A stretch of DNA of 64,000 bases, taken from Paenibacillus mangrovi (lineage in GTDB: Bacteria; Bacillota; Bacilli; Paenibacillales; Paenibacillaceae). The stretch covers positions 309,754-373,753 of the forward strand of contig NZ_JALIRP010000007.1 in assembly GCF_022898935.1 (NCBI RefSeq). The letters run 5' to 3'. The notes beneath the pieces were generated by a model, which saw only the letters and a list, made by a program, of their open reading frames with translations, was not told where the DNA came from and ran no database searches. A program made the translations under genes and the position numbers. This document shows, one piece after another, positions 16,866 to 25,816 of the stretch (position 1 is the first letter of the stretch; every line of letters begins with the position of its first letter).

Positions 16866-17966
16866 CTATGATTTACCTTTCCATTTTCGCCGGCATGCCC
16901 ACGTTATCCATAAGATGCAAGGAATAACAACCGCATTCGTAAGATCCCAGTCCATCCAATAAGGAACAATGTGCTTCAAATAGTAAAGAACGTCCGGAGC
17001 TGCCAGATCGGCCATGCCAAACAGCATGATTGCCGCTGGAAAGTATAGAATTTTTTGATTGCTAAGACCCGTCAATTGCGCGACTCCCATCGTAAAGGCA
17101 TAATAACAGATCACTGCTTTGGAGAACGTTGAAATCAACCAAGCGACAGCCATCGTCGATTCAATACGCTGGAGAAAGTTACCGATGTTGATTTTTTGAG
17201 CCAGGAAATATGTTGGATACGTGTTGTTTATCGTCATATCCACTCCCAATACAAGCAATGATACAAGTATGATTAGACTCAATAACAATCCCGCTCCCAA
17301 TGCGACGATAATGATATCCTTTTTGATTTTCTGCTCCCGCTTAACATACGGAATGACCATAAGCAAGACAATCAGCTCACCAAAAGGATAAATGGAAGCG
17401 AAATATGCACCATACAGTACGGGAATCGCACCATTTTCCAGAAACGGTTTTAAGTTCTCTGGTTTGCTTTGCGGGAGCAAGCAGAAGATGAAGATCATCG
17501 CGACCAACAAGAAAATGGGCAAGAGGATTTCGCTGCTTCGACCAATAGATTCGAGTCCGGCATGTAAAGCATAAACCATGAGCAAAATAAACAGGAGATA
17601 AATGATCTTAAGAGGCGTATTCAAAAAAATTTGCGTAGTCAAAAAATCCCCGACTTCCCGGACAAGATAAGAACATAACATAAAAAAATAAAACAAATAC
17701 CATAGATTCACAATCGATCCCAGCCATTTCCCGAATATAAGCTGGATTGCTTCGACCAATGTCTTATCAGGGTGCAATTGGCTCACATGTAGCATCAGCC
17801 ATAAGACGAGCAGCCCTCCCAGAAGACCAAGCAAAGAGGATATCCAAGCATCCTGCCTGGACATGCTCGAAATCGCAGATGGATAGATCAGAATCATATC
17901 CCCAATGCAAGACAGAAATATCAATACGGTGAATTGTCTGGTGCTTAAACGGCCCTTTTCCAGCAT
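16866..17966 (-). CDS. gerAB: Spore germinant receptor B subunit (permease-like)
   Basis: A protein of about 366 residues with ten predicted membrane helices, of the GerAB/amino-acid permease family (PF03845). It begins LSTRQFTVLIFLSCIGDMILIYPS and includes the NTPLKIIYLLFILLMVYALH and GELIVLLMVIPYV segments. The B subunit binds the germinant in the spore inner membrane. The ATG at 17966 follows AAAGGAGG by nine bases. It is the last gene of the A-C-D-B operon. The locus is one of what are usually several ger operons in such genomes, so the suffix is a family name only. Confidence 0.93.
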   Translation of the reverse strand: MLEKGRLSTRQFTVLIFLSCIGDMILIYPSAISSMSRQDAWISSLLGLLGGLLVLWLMLHVSQLHPDKTLVEAIQLIFGKWLGSIVNLWYLFYFFMLCSYLVREVGDFLTTQIFLNTPLKIIYLLFILLMVYALHAGLESIGRSSEILLPIFLLVAMIFIFCLLPQSKPENLKPFLENGAIPVLYGAYFASIYPFGELIVLLMVIPYVKREQKIKKDIIIVALGAGLLLSLIILVSLLVLGVDMTINNTYPTYFLAQKINIGNFLQRIESTMAVAWLISTFSKAVICYYAFTMGVAQLTGLSNQKILYFPAAIMLFGMADLAAPDVLYYLKHIVPYWMDWDLTNAVVIPCILWITWACRRKWKGKS

Positions 17967-17999
17967 CCGCTTACTCCTCCTTTCATTAAGATTCATCTG

Positions 18000-18233
18000 C
18001 TAAGAAAACCACTGACCAAATAACCGATTCACCGGTTCATAGATAACCTCGATCAGCACCAAGGGTGTCTGAATCTTATAGAGAATGATGGAAAGTATGC
18101 TAAAACTGGCGCCTGCAAGCAGCATCAATACGATAACCATCACTTCCTTCCACTGACGCTGCCTGAATACATTCGGCAATTCAATCCATGCTACAACGGC
18201 AACCATACCGAGAACCAGCAACACAGCGAGCAT
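18000..18233 (-). CDS. Germinant receptor small D-type subunit
   Basis: A 77-residue protein with two predicted membrane helices (about residues 2-17 and 30-52) and a short C-terminal tail. Its size, topology and position inside a ger operon match the small D subunits described for some Bacillus germinant receptors, which tune the response of the A/B/C complex. AAGGAG lies eight bases before the ATG. It sits five bases after the gerAC stop. The call is by context and topology; sequence similarity cannot be tested here. Confidence 0.75.
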   Translation of the reverse strand: MLAVLLVLGMVAVVAWIELPNVFRQRQWKEVMVIVLMLLAGASFSILSIILYKIQTPLVLIEVIYEPVNRLFGQWFS

Positions 18234-18238
18234 TCAAG

Positions 18239-19450
18239 TCACTCCTTCATTTTCTGCTGGAATGTATCCAGCAGCATACCAACTTTACGTAGCTTGACTT
18301 GGGTTAAATAATAGACTTTGACCTCTGGAAATGTCTGGTCCCAATTGGGCTTAAGTTTCTTCCATGCTTTAGGATCCGATTCATGGATAAGTTCCCCAAA
18401 TCCAAATATATCCGCTTTATACGTATGCTGTGCCGAATGAACGGCCATCTGCATGAGCTCCGTCACATGCTTGTTGTCCTGCTGTTCGAGCCAATGGAGG
18501 CTTTGCGTACTGTCCAATGCTTGCGATTTCCCATGAATCTCTTCGATGGCGCCTCTACTTTTTACATGGATCCGAATCACCGGGTTCCCCCGGACAACCG
18601 ATCCTTTTACATCTGTTTTGCTATCGAATGTACGAATCCCTATCCGCACGCCTTTGTCAGTGTCTACGTGTTCCATGCTCTCTTTGATCTGATTTTGGAT
18701 ATAATTGTATCCTTTGCTTTCATTTTCATTCAGCCACCCGATTAAACGATCTTTTTTGAATACTCCTAATCCGTTGAACTTAAGGTCCATAACCGGAATC
18801 GTAGATGCGATGTTGTCCTTGCTATTCCCTTTGTCACTATCGGATTTATTTTCAACAGCTTGTATCCCTGGTAAAACCGGACATCCAGAATTCATCAAGG
18901 TTTTCATCAATTCATCGACCGTCACCTTGGTGGTCGGTGCCCAAGCTTCGGAAGAAACCGTCAGGGATGCGTACATTTTATTGGCGGGAATCGGCTCCAA
19001 AGGCGTTGTGACTTGCAGTATGTCAGAGGCGGCTCCCTCTTTCGCAACGGCAACGTAAAAGTCGGCCCGAACAGTCGGTTCCCTGACCAACGTTTCGACA
19101 ACACTGGCGATGCCTTTGCGGGCAAGCGCTTCTCCAATGACAAACATGCGAATATGTCCCAAATAGACTTTGCGCGGACTGATTTCCGTCATTTTCTGTA
19201 TGGCTTCCATCATGGTTGGAGCAACCTCTTCGTACACAGTCACACTGGTGCCACCTTTTGAGGATTGTCCTGCTGCGACCTCAGAGGGAACAACAACCTG
19301 CGCGGTTACTTTAAACTGGTTCTTGGGGGCCGTATCCACCCCGATTGCGACGGCAATGCCAAGCTCGTTAAGCTCCTTGCGATCCCAGCAACCTCCAAGC
19401 GTAAACATCAGGAGAATGGATATGGCTGTCAAAAATATTTTAGAGGTCAT
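18239..19450 (-). CDS. gerAC: Spore germinant receptor C subunit, lipoprotein
   Basis: A 403-residue GerAC-family protein with a type II signal sequence and lipobox LGGC at residues 18-21, followed by the typical WDRKELNELGIAVAIGVD. The C subunit is lipid-anchored at the outer face of the inner spore membrane and is required for receptor function; Lgt performs the diacylglyceryl addition. AAGGAG precedes the ATG. The gene lies 21 bases downstream of gerAA and five bases upstream of the small D gene. Confidence 0.95.
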   Translation of the reverse strand: MTSKIFLTAISILLMFTLGGCWDRKELNELGIAVAIGVDTAPKNQFKVTAQVVVPSEVAAGQSSKGGTSVTVYEEVAPTMMEAIQKMTEISPRKVYLGHIRMFVIGEALARKGIASVVETLVREPTVRADFYVAVAKEGAASDILQVTTPLEPIPANKMYASLTVSSEAWAPTTKVTVDELMKTLMNSGCPVLPGIQAVENKSDSDKGNSKDNIASTIPVMDLKFNGLGVFKKDRLIGWLNENESKGYNYIQNQIKESMEHVDTDKGVRIGIRTFDSKTDVKGSVVRGNPVIRIHVKSRGAIEEIHGKSQALDSTQSLHWLEQQDNKHVTELMQMAVHSAQHTYKADIFGFGELIHESDPKAWKKLKPNWDQTFPEVKVYYLTQVKLRKVGMLLDTFQQKMKE

Positions 19451-19471
19451 GTCCTTCTCCTTCCTGAGTTG

Positions 19472-20998
19472 TTAGCTTCTACGCTGTCTTCTTGCGTTAC
19501 GATGCTCAAGCTGTTCTTCTGTCGCATGATATGCAGGTCTTGTCGTCATTTTTGTCCAAGGAAAACGGAAGATGCTATCCTTAATGTCCGGAGCGATGTA
19601 GGGTCCAAAAGGACTCATATAGGGAACGCCAAATGATTTGAGCGTAGTTAAATGAATCAGGATAGCCATTAATCCAAGCCATATGCCCAAGAGGCCGAAG
19701 GATGCTGCCAGGAACATAAGTAAAAAGCGAAGAATTCTGACAGCGATGGACATACCGTTTTCGGGAATGACATAACTTGAAATCGCGGTAATGGAGACGA
19801 CAATGACCATAGCGGCAGATACTGCGCCAGCTTGAACCGCAGCTTGTCCTATGACGAGCGTACCGACGATGGAAACCGCCTGCCCGATCGTTTTCGGAAT
19901 ACGGATGCTGGCTTCACGTAAAATTTCATATGTCAGCTCCATCAGTAAAGCTTCGATAAAGGCAGGAAAAGGAACGGCTTCTCGCTGCGCAGCGATACTG
20001 ATAATGAGGCTCGTTGGAAGCAGCTCTTGATGGAATGTCGTGAACGCTATGTACAGTGACGGTGCTAACAAGGCTAAAAAAAAGGCCATGTAACGAAGCA
20101 AACGAACTAGCGTACCAATGAGAGATCGTTCGAAATAGTCATCAGGGGATTGGAAAAATTGCACAAATAAAGCCGGGATTAACAGTACAAACGGGGTCCC
20201 GTTTACGATAATTGCGATTCTTCCTTCTAATAACCCGGCCGCAATGGTATCGGGCCTCTCTGAGTTGTAGACCGTTGGAAAAGGGGTCTTGATTGCATCC
20301 TGAATTTCCTCTTCGATATAGCCACCCTCAAGCACACTATCCATATTGATCCGGTCCAGACGGGTCCTCAGCTCTTCAACTACCCCTTCATCAGCGAGTC
20401 CTTTGATGTACATAAAGGACACTGTGGTATGCGTTACCGTACCAATCTCTTTGGATTCAATCCACAGCCGGGGATCACGAATACGTCTTCGAATCATAGC
20501 AGTATTGGTCCTGATATTTTCCGTGAAGCCCTCCATCGGCCCACGGACTACAGAATGGGATTGCGGCTCGGTAACGCTGCGCTGCTCCCATCCGGCCGCA
20601 TCAATCCAAAGTCCTTTACTTTCGTTCTCAATGAGAAGGATGGCGTTTCCGGCGAACAGACGACTGAAGAGATCTTTTATAGTTGTGAAAGTGCCGGTAT
20701 GCGCCGCGACAAGTATATTTTGTTGTAAGTACTCCGTGAGATCTTGATGCGGTGAAGAATCGGCCGGCTCCTTGACCAAGAGAGATTCCAGAATGGAATT
20801 ATGGAGCAATTGAGAGTCCACCAAGCCATCGATAAAGATAAGGGCAGCAGAACATGTCTGGAGGCACCGGAATTTTTTAATGATCAGATCGTCGCTGTTT
20901 CCAAGCTCCTGCACGATTTTTGCGATGTTATCGATGATCGATCCGGTGAGGTTATCGTTTGACTGTTTCATTCGCTCATCTTCGCCCTTGATCGGCAT
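19472..20998 (-). CDS. gerAA: Spore germinant receptor A subunit
   Basis: A GerA-family protein of about 508 residues: an N-terminal hydrophilic domain (residues 1-285) followed by about five membrane segments (from YMAFFLALLAPSLYIAF onward). It carries the family motifs EGRIAIIVNGTPFVLLIPALF and VPFPAFIEALLMELTYEILREA. Two starts compete: the ATG at 21004 directly abuts GGAGGT, whereas the ATG at 20998 lies six bases after it, so the latter is chosen. It is the first gene of the operon and is preceded by a sigma-G-type promoter. Confidence 0.95.
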   Translation of the reverse strand: MPIKGEDERMKQSNDNLTGSIIDNIAKIVQELGNSDDLIIKKFRCLQTCSAALIFIDGLVDSQLLHNSILESLLVKEPADSSPHQDLTEYLQQNILVAAHTGTFTTIKDLFSRLFAGNAILLIENESKGLWIDAAGWEQRSVTEPQSHSVVRGPMEGFTENIRTNTAMIRRRIRDPRLWIESKEIGTVTHTTVSFMYIKGLADEGVVEELRTRLDRINMDSVLEGGYIEEEIQDAIKTPFPTVYNSERPDTIAAGLLEGRIAIIVNGTPFVLLIPALFVQFFQSPDDYFERSLIGTLVRLLRYMAFFLALLAPSLYIAFTTFHQELLPTSLIISIAAQREAVPFPAFIEALLMELTYEILREASIRIPKTIGQAVSIVGTLVIGQAAVQAGAVSAAMVIVVSITAISSYVIPENGMSIAVRILRFLLMFLAASFGLLGIWLGLMAILIHLTTLKSFGVPYMSPFGPYIAPDIKDSIFRFPWTKMTTRPAYHATEEQLEHRNARRQRRS

Positions 20999-21028
20999 GC
21001 TCATACCTCCAATTCAATTGATGTCATT

Positions 21029-21060
21029 TAGTATGGTTCGAAATTTAGATAAATATGCCA
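21029..21060 (-). promoter_or_regulatory. Sigma-G-type forespore promoter of ger operon
   Basis: On the minus strand TGGCATA (21060-21054) and CATACTA (21035-21029) are 18 bases apart. CATACTA is the exact sigma-G -10 consensus and GCATA fits the -35. Forespore expression is what is known for ger operons, so context and motif agree. Confidence 0.75.
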
Positions 21061-21113
21061 AAAAAAAGAAAACATCCAGCAGAAACGGCCTATCCGTTTC
21101 ATTCCGATGTTCT
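21061..21113 (-). terminator. Terminator of the 21145-21522 gene
   Basis: On the minus strand GAACATC...GATGTT forms an outer stem around an inner GAAACGG/CCGTTTC hairpin. A run of more than seven T follows (with one C), directly upstream of the ger promoter. Confidence 0.8.
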
Positions 21114-21144
21114 CATTCGGGCGTAGCCATCATTTGCATGCTCG

Positions 21145-21522
21145 TTATTTGAAGAATCCTCCCATTAATGGCATGATCGCTCGCATCACATTCATACCGA
21201 TTCGGATATTGGGTATTATTTTTCCAAAAAAACCGAACATCCCAGGTCCTCCGCTTCCACCTCTAGCGGCTCCCGGTCCCGCTGCACGGCCTGATCCTCC
21301 GAACAGCATGCTCAGTATGCCGGACACTTGAGCTTTTTCCCCCTGTCTCATCATTGGCGCCGGCATCCGGTCTGAACGAACTCCCGATAAAGTAACCCCA
21401 TCCCGATCAATGCTGCTCATCGTTCCTATATAGTAACTGCCGTCTTTCAGCACCACTAGTACCGGTTTTCCCAGCATTTTAGCAGACGATTTCCTTTTAT
21501 TTGTTTTCTTTTTCGCAGGCAT
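21145..21522 (-). CDS. Small basic, Gly-rich protein of unknown function
   Basis: A 125-residue protein in three parts. The N-terminus is Lys-rich (MPAKKKTNKRKSSAK). A short strand-rich segment KPVLVVLKDGSYYIGTMSSI resembles an Sm-like or spore-coat DUF2642-type barrel. The C-terminus is Gly/Ala-rich, then hydrophobic and Met-rich. GAGGTG precedes the ATG. It has its own terminator and sits just upstream of the germination operon, which makes a spore-related role possible, but no sporulation promoter was recognised and no function is claimed. Confidence 0.7.
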   Translation of the reverse strand: MPAKKKTNKRKSSAKMLGKPVLVVLKDGSYYIGTMSSIDRDGVTLSGVRSDRMPAPMMRQGEKAQVSGILSMLFGGSGRAAGPGAARGGSGGPGMFGFFGKIIPNIRIGMNVMRAIMPLMGGFFK

Positions 21523-21780
21523 AATGAATCACCTCAACCTTCACTATGATTTATAGTAATATATTCTGCTTATGGGGATATGCTTGTGTCTTTTGTCCTC
21601 ATTTTCTGCACATCCGGGTATAAAATCGTTTGGAAAACGATGGTTAATAGACTTCGAATCAATTATAAGGTAGAGTTAAACTACCTCAAGATATATAAGA
21701 TGAAACTGCTTGGCATCGCAACATCTTGAATTGTGAGGATTCGTTCGTCCCTATTGACATCAAAAAGGAGTATCTGCCTT

Positions 21781-22623
21781 ATGCCGATCAAGATTATCAC
21801 CGACAGTGGCTCAGATTTGCCACCAGAGTACATTGAAAAATTCAATATTTCCATCGTTAAACTCGCGGTACATTTTCATAATGAAAAGATGCCAGAAGAT
21901 ATGGATGCATGTACCTTCTACTCCAAATTACGAGAATCCAAAGAGCTGCCAACAACGGCAAGCCCCAGTCCGCTTCTGTTTCTGAATCAGTTCAAAGAAG
22001 CTGAAGACGGCACAGATATCCTTGTCATCTGTATGTCATCGAACATCAGCAGTACGTATCAAGCGGCATTAATCGCAAAAGAGATGTATGAGGATGAAGG
22101 ACATCAGGGTCGCATAGAGATTATTGACTCAAAGACCTTCTCGGGAGGACTTTCCCTGATCGTCGCTTTAGCCGCAAAATGGTCGCAAACGACCTCCTGT
22201 ATCTATGAATTAAAAGAGAGGGTTCATCAGCAAATCAAAGAAATGAACGCGTTCTTTACTCTAGATACACTTGAAAATGTGATTAAAGGCGGAAGGCTCG
22301 GCCGACTATCCGGCGCGGTGGCTTCTGTACTTAATATAAAGCTGCTGCTCAAAATAAGTTCGGAAGGAACCGTTGAAGTCGTTGACAAATTCCGCGGAAC
22401 CCAGAAGGTTTTGTCCAGCCTGATGGCTCGGCTTGAAGATAAGCAGCATGATTATGACAAAGGTATCATCTCGATCGTTCACAGCAACTGTGAGGAACGC
22501 GCACTCGAATTTAAAGAGCAATTACTCGAAAAGCATCCTTTTAAAGAGGTCCTCTTCTCCAACATGGGCCCGATTATGGGCACATACGCCGGTGAAGGTG
22601 GCATTGGAGTCGCTTTTTCATAA
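21781..22623 (+). CDS. DegV-family fatty-acid-binding protein
   Basis: A 280-residue DegV protein: the N-terminal IKIITDSGSDLPPEY motif, the TTASPSPLLFLNQF loop that contacts the fatty-acid carboxylate, MSSNISSTYQAALIA, and FFTLDTLENVIKGGRLGR. Some DegV proteins (FakB) present fatty acids to the kinase FakA; others have no known partner. The ATG at 21781 follows AAAGGAG by ten bases, and in-frame upstream codons lack such a site. Monocistronic, with a terminator 24 bases after the stop. Confidence 0.94.
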   Translation: MPIKIITDSGSDLPPEYIEKFNISIVKLAVHFHNEKMPEDMDACTFYSKLRESKELPTTASPSPLLFLNQFKEAEDGTDILVICMSSNISSTYQAALIAKEMYEDEGHQGRIEIIDSKTFSGGLSLIVALAAKWSQTTSCIYELKERVHQQIKEMNAFFTLDTLENVIKGGRLGRLSGAVASVLNIKLLLKISSEGTVEVVDKFRGTQKVLSSLMARLEDKQHDYDKGIISIVHSNCEERALEFKEQLLEKHPFKEVLFSNMGPIMGTYAGEGGIGVAFS

Positions 22624-22646
22624 AATAAGATCGCCTTACAATAGAC

Positions 22647-22690
22647 AAAGGGGTATCCCAGGTCAATGGACCTTTGGGACACCCCTTTTT
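22647..22690 (+). terminator. Rho-independent terminator of degV
   Basis: AAAGGGGT-TCCCA pairs with TGGGA-ACCCCTTT, with an inner GGTC/GACC stem and a T-run. It also serves the convergent Gfo/Idh gene that ends at 22724. Confidence 0.9.
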
Positions 22691-22723
22691 GTGGCAGGAG
22701 CTGCAAGCTCAGGTAGGAATAGA

Positions 22724-23827
22724 TTAGTCCAATACGCCAAACGGCAGATTGTGCGGCATTGGCTGCGGGCGTTCGCATGTGCTTTTCATAAAGTAGTACT
22801 GATCCTGCTCGGAAGAATCGTGGAAAGCATGCATAGCTTCGAGCACATGATACGCCAGCTCGCCATTGGCTCGGTTGATCCGGTTGTTCTTCACCGCATA
22901 AACCATGTCAAGCACACCAACTCCCCGTGAGTTCGCCGCATATCCATGAGAGAGAGGAATTTCCTTCCAATCAGAACTGTCGTGACGTCTCAGCAGCACC
23001 GGTCCTCCAAAACCATTCGGGTCAGGCACACTGAGCGTTCCCTGGCTTCCGTAAATCTCAATCAGTGGAAGCTGACTCCCACCGAAAACCTCAAAGGAAG
23101 TGACCATCGTGCCGACAACGCCGGAATGAAAATCCAGAACTCCGGATACATGGGTCGGTGTCTCTACTTGAATCATCTGACCGTACTTTTTGCTGCTGGT
23201 AATCATCCGTTCCGGGAACGAAATCTTCGCCATACCCGCTACACGCTTGATGGGACCTAGCATGGCAACCAGAGCCGTGAGGTAATACGGACCCATATCA
23301 AACATCGGGCCACCGCCTTTGGCGTAATAAAACTCTGGATCCGGATGCCAGTTCTCATGACCTCTGGACATCATAAAAGCTGTTGCAGCTACGGGCGTGC
23401 CAATCCATCCGTCTTCAATCAGCTTGATGCATGTCTGAATTCCACCGCCGAGAAACGTGTCCGGGGCGCTGCCAACAAGAAGACCTTTCTCCTTGGATTT
23501 CGAAAGGATCGCTTGCCCCTCTTCCCTGGTGACGGCAAGCGGCTTCTCTACATACACATGTTTACCAGCCTCCAATGCTTGCAGGCAAACTTGGCTATGT
23601 GCTGCAGGGATCGTGAGATTCACGATAAGCTCTAATTTCGGATCTGCGAGCAGTTCATCCACTGTGCAGCCTTTCGGGATGCCGTATTCTTCCGCTCTGG
23701 ATTTGGCACGCTCAAGATCCAGGTCCGCACAGGCAGCAACATGGACGGCATCAAATTCCTTTAAATTTTTAAAATAAATACCACTTATGTTACCACATCC
23801 GATAATGCCGACATTTACTTTATTCAT
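22724..23827 (-). CDS. Gfo/Idh/MocA-family oxidoreductase
   Basis: About 367 residues: NAD(P)-binding VGIIGCGNISGIYFKNLKEF, the VEKPLAVTREEGQAIL signature with conserved Lys, and a substrate domain with GGGPMFDMGPYYLTALV. GGGAGAG precedes the ATG at 23827. It follows a ThuA gene with a 30-base gap and a second Gfo/Idh gene further upstream, under an apparent LacI regulator. In the known ThuA/ThuB pathway the dehydrogenase makes 3-keto sugars, so a keto-glycoside role is plausible, though not shown. Confidence 0.9.
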   Translation of the reverse strand: MNKVNVGIIGCGNISGIYFKNLKEFDAVHVAACADLDLERAKSRAEEYGIPKGCTVDELLADPKLELIVNLTIPAAHSQVCLQALEAGKHVYVEKPLAVTREEGQAILSKSKEKGLLVGSAPDTFLGGGIQTCIKLIEDGWIGTPVAATAFMMSRGHENWHPDPEFYYAKGGGPMFDMGPYYLTALVAMLGPIKRVAGMAKISFPERMITSSKKYGQMIQVETPTHVSGVLDFHSGVVGTMVTSFEVFGGSQLPLIEIYGSQGTLSVPDPNGFGGPVLLRRHDSSDWKEIPLSHGYAANSRGVGVLDMVYAVKNNRINRANGELAYHVLEAMHAFHDSSEQDQYYFMKSTCERPQPMPHNLPFGVLD

Positions 23828-23857
23828 GATCAAAGGCTCTCCCATCTTTGTGGTCTA

Positions 23858-24577
23858 TTAGACTTGACTATCCTGCATTCCTGTATAAGCACCTTCCAGC
23901 TTGCTGCCCTCTAACTTGGATTTACCCTCAGCTACCCACATAAAACCTCTACGCATGATTTCCTTCACAGGAGGAAGCTCGATAATGTTCGCCTGATGCC
24001 CAAGCGAGCAGTAGAACACCCGGCCTACGCCCCAGCGTTTCGTCCATACTACCGGCATATCGACTGCTTTGTTCAGAGTATGAGGGCCGTCCGCCACTGG
24101 GAAACGAGTCGTCGCCAGCACTTCGACAGCAGGATCGACATGGAGATAATATTGTTCGGTAGATACATCAAAATCCTGGATGCCTTCCATTAGCGTGCTG
24201 GACGTATTGACGATGTTAATCCGGTGCGGTGTACCGTCATTTCCGGGATGAGCTACCCAATTTCCGCCTGTCATAAACTGCCAATCGACATTGTTCCGGA
24301 ATGCATCGCACATACCGCCATGACAACCTGCTAAACCAACGCCGCTCTGCACCGCAGCCGACACATTGTTCACCCGCTCCTGGCTAATCTCATCCATCGT
24401 CCAGATCGGAATGATCAAATCAAGAGATTTCAGCTTCGGCGCATCATCAAAAGCTGCAAGCGTATTCGATACTTCGACTTCAAAGCCTTCTTGCTCCAAA
24501 ACTCCCTTGAAAATAGCTGCTACTTCTTCAGGTTGATGACCAAGCCAGCCTCCCCAAACAATCAATGCCTTCTTCAC
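23858..24577 (-). CDS. ThuA-like protein (trehalose-utilisation family)
   Basis: About 239 residues of the ThuA family (PF06283, class I glutamine-amidotransferase-like fold): KKALIVWGGWLGHQPEE, LDLIIPIWTMDEIS, VGLAGCHGGMCDAF with the conserved CHGG turn, GGNWVAHPGND and YYLHVDPAVEVLATT. The preferred start is GTG at 24577, eleven bases after AAGGAG; an in-frame GTG nine bases upstream would be too close to that site. ThuA works with a Gfo/Idh dehydrogenase (ThuB) on 3-keto disaccharides in rhizobia, and here two Gfo/Idh genes flank it. Confidence 0.9.
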   Translation of the reverse strand: MKKALIVWGGWLGHQPEEVAAIFKGVLEQEGFEVEVSNTLAAFDDAPKLKSLDLIIPIWTMDEISQERVNNVSAAVQSGVGLAGCHGGMCDAFRNNVDWQFMTGGNWVAHPGNDGTPHRINIVNTSSTLMEGIQDFDVSTEQYYLHVDPAVEVLATTRFPVADGPHTLNKAVDMPVVWTKRWGVGRVFYCSLGHQANIIELPPVKEIMRRGFMWVAEGKSKLEGSKLEGAYTGMQDSQV

Positions 24578-24614
24578 GTGCTGCACATCTCCTTCAATTT
24601 TGGAATGATGTTCT

Positions 24615-25775
24615 TTAGAGCTCCTCTGTCCGTACCCAGCGTCTTTCGGCTATAGACAACTCTACAGCTTCGAGTATCTGCTGGCATTTCACGCCGTCAG
24701 TGAAATTCGGTACCGGCTGCCGATCCTCCTCAATGGCTTGCAGCAGCTCGACCGTCTCGTGGATAAATGTATGCTCGTAGCCGATCGTATGGCCTGGAGG
24801 CCACCAGGCTTCCGCATAAGCATGTGCGGGATCGGTCGCCAGAATGCGGCGGAATCCCTGAACATCCTCAGCATCTTCTGTAAAGTAAACCTGCAGCTCA
24901 TTCATCCGCTCGAAATCAAATTTTACGCTGCCCTTGCTGCCGTTAATTTCAAATGAATTCGTACAGCGGTGGCCTGCGGCGAAGCGGGTAGCCTCGAAGC
25001 TGCCTAAGGCTCCATTCGCAAATCTAGCCAGGAATAGCGTCGCATCATCCACGGTAACGGCACCCTTCTCGTTGCTTGCGCTTCCTTTGGCACTAAGCCC
25101 GCTCATGGAACCCGGCAGCGGACGTTCTTTAATAAAAGTCTCACTCATGCCGATGACTTCCTGGATATCACCGAGCAGATAATGAGCCAAATCGATCGTA
25201 TGCGCACCCAAGTCGCCATGGGAACCCGAACCGGCTATATTCTTTTGCAACCGCCATACAAGCGGGAATTCCGGATCAATGATCCAATCCTGCAGGAACA
25301 AACCGCGGAAATGATAAATCTTCCCAAGCCGGCCTTCCTGTATCAGTTTGCGGGCAAGCTGTACAGCGGGAGCGAATCGGTAATTAAAACCGACCATATG
25401 CTTAATACCTGCTGCTTCTGCAGCTGCAAGCATTTCACGGGAATCCTTCAAAGACAATGCGAGCGGCTTCTCGCAAAACAAATGCTTTCCAGCTTTCGCA
25501 GCAGCGAGCGCAATTTCTTTGTGCATATCGCTGGGAGCATTAATATCAATCAGGTCGATGTCGTCTCGCTGTACCAGCTCATTCCAGTCTGTCACATACC
25601 CGTTCCAGCCGAACTGCTTTGCAGCGAGGGATACGCCTTCGGCATCGCGCCCGCATATGGTCTGCATCACAGGCTGCATGATATTCGGGAAGAACATCGG
25701 GACATCCCGATACGCATGACTATGCGCTTTTCCCATAAACTTGTAACCTATCATTCCCACGCGAATCTGCTTCAT
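24615..25775 (-). CDS. Gfo/Idh/MocA-family oxidoreductase
   Basis: A 386-residue dehydrogenase: VGMIGYKFMGKAHSHAYRDV, the CEKPLALSLKDSREML signature, and the substrate-domain motif GSHGDLGAHTIDLAHYLLGD with the conserved D/H pair expected for catalysis. AAGGAGG lies ten bases before the ATG. It is the first enzyme gene after the LacI regulator (41-base gap) and belongs to the same direction and probably the same transcript as ThuA and the second Gfo/Idh gene. It is only distantly like that paralogue, so the two probably act on different intermediates. Confidence 0.92.
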   Translation of the reverse strand: MKQIRVGMIGYKFMGKAHSHAYRDVPMFFPNIMQPVMQTICGRDAEGVSLAAKQFGWNGYVTDWNELVQRDDIDLIDINAPSDMHKEIALAAAKAGKHLFCEKPLALSLKDSREMLAAAEAAGIKHMVGFNYRFAPAVQLARKLIQEGRLGKIYHFRGLFLQDWIIDPEFPLVWRLQKNIAGSGSHGDLGAHTIDLAHYLLGDIQEVIGMSETFIKERPLPGSMSGLSAKGSASNEKGAVTVDDATLFLARFANGALGSFEATRFAAGHRCTNSFEINGSKGSVKFDFERMNELQVYFTEDAEDVQGFRRILATDPAHAYAEAWWPPGHTIGYEHTFIHETVELLQAIEEDRQPVPNFTDGVKCQQILEAVELSIAERRWVRTEEL

Positions 25776-25816
25776 TGAATTCTGTCCTCCTTATCATATT
25801 TACTCAATGATCATAC

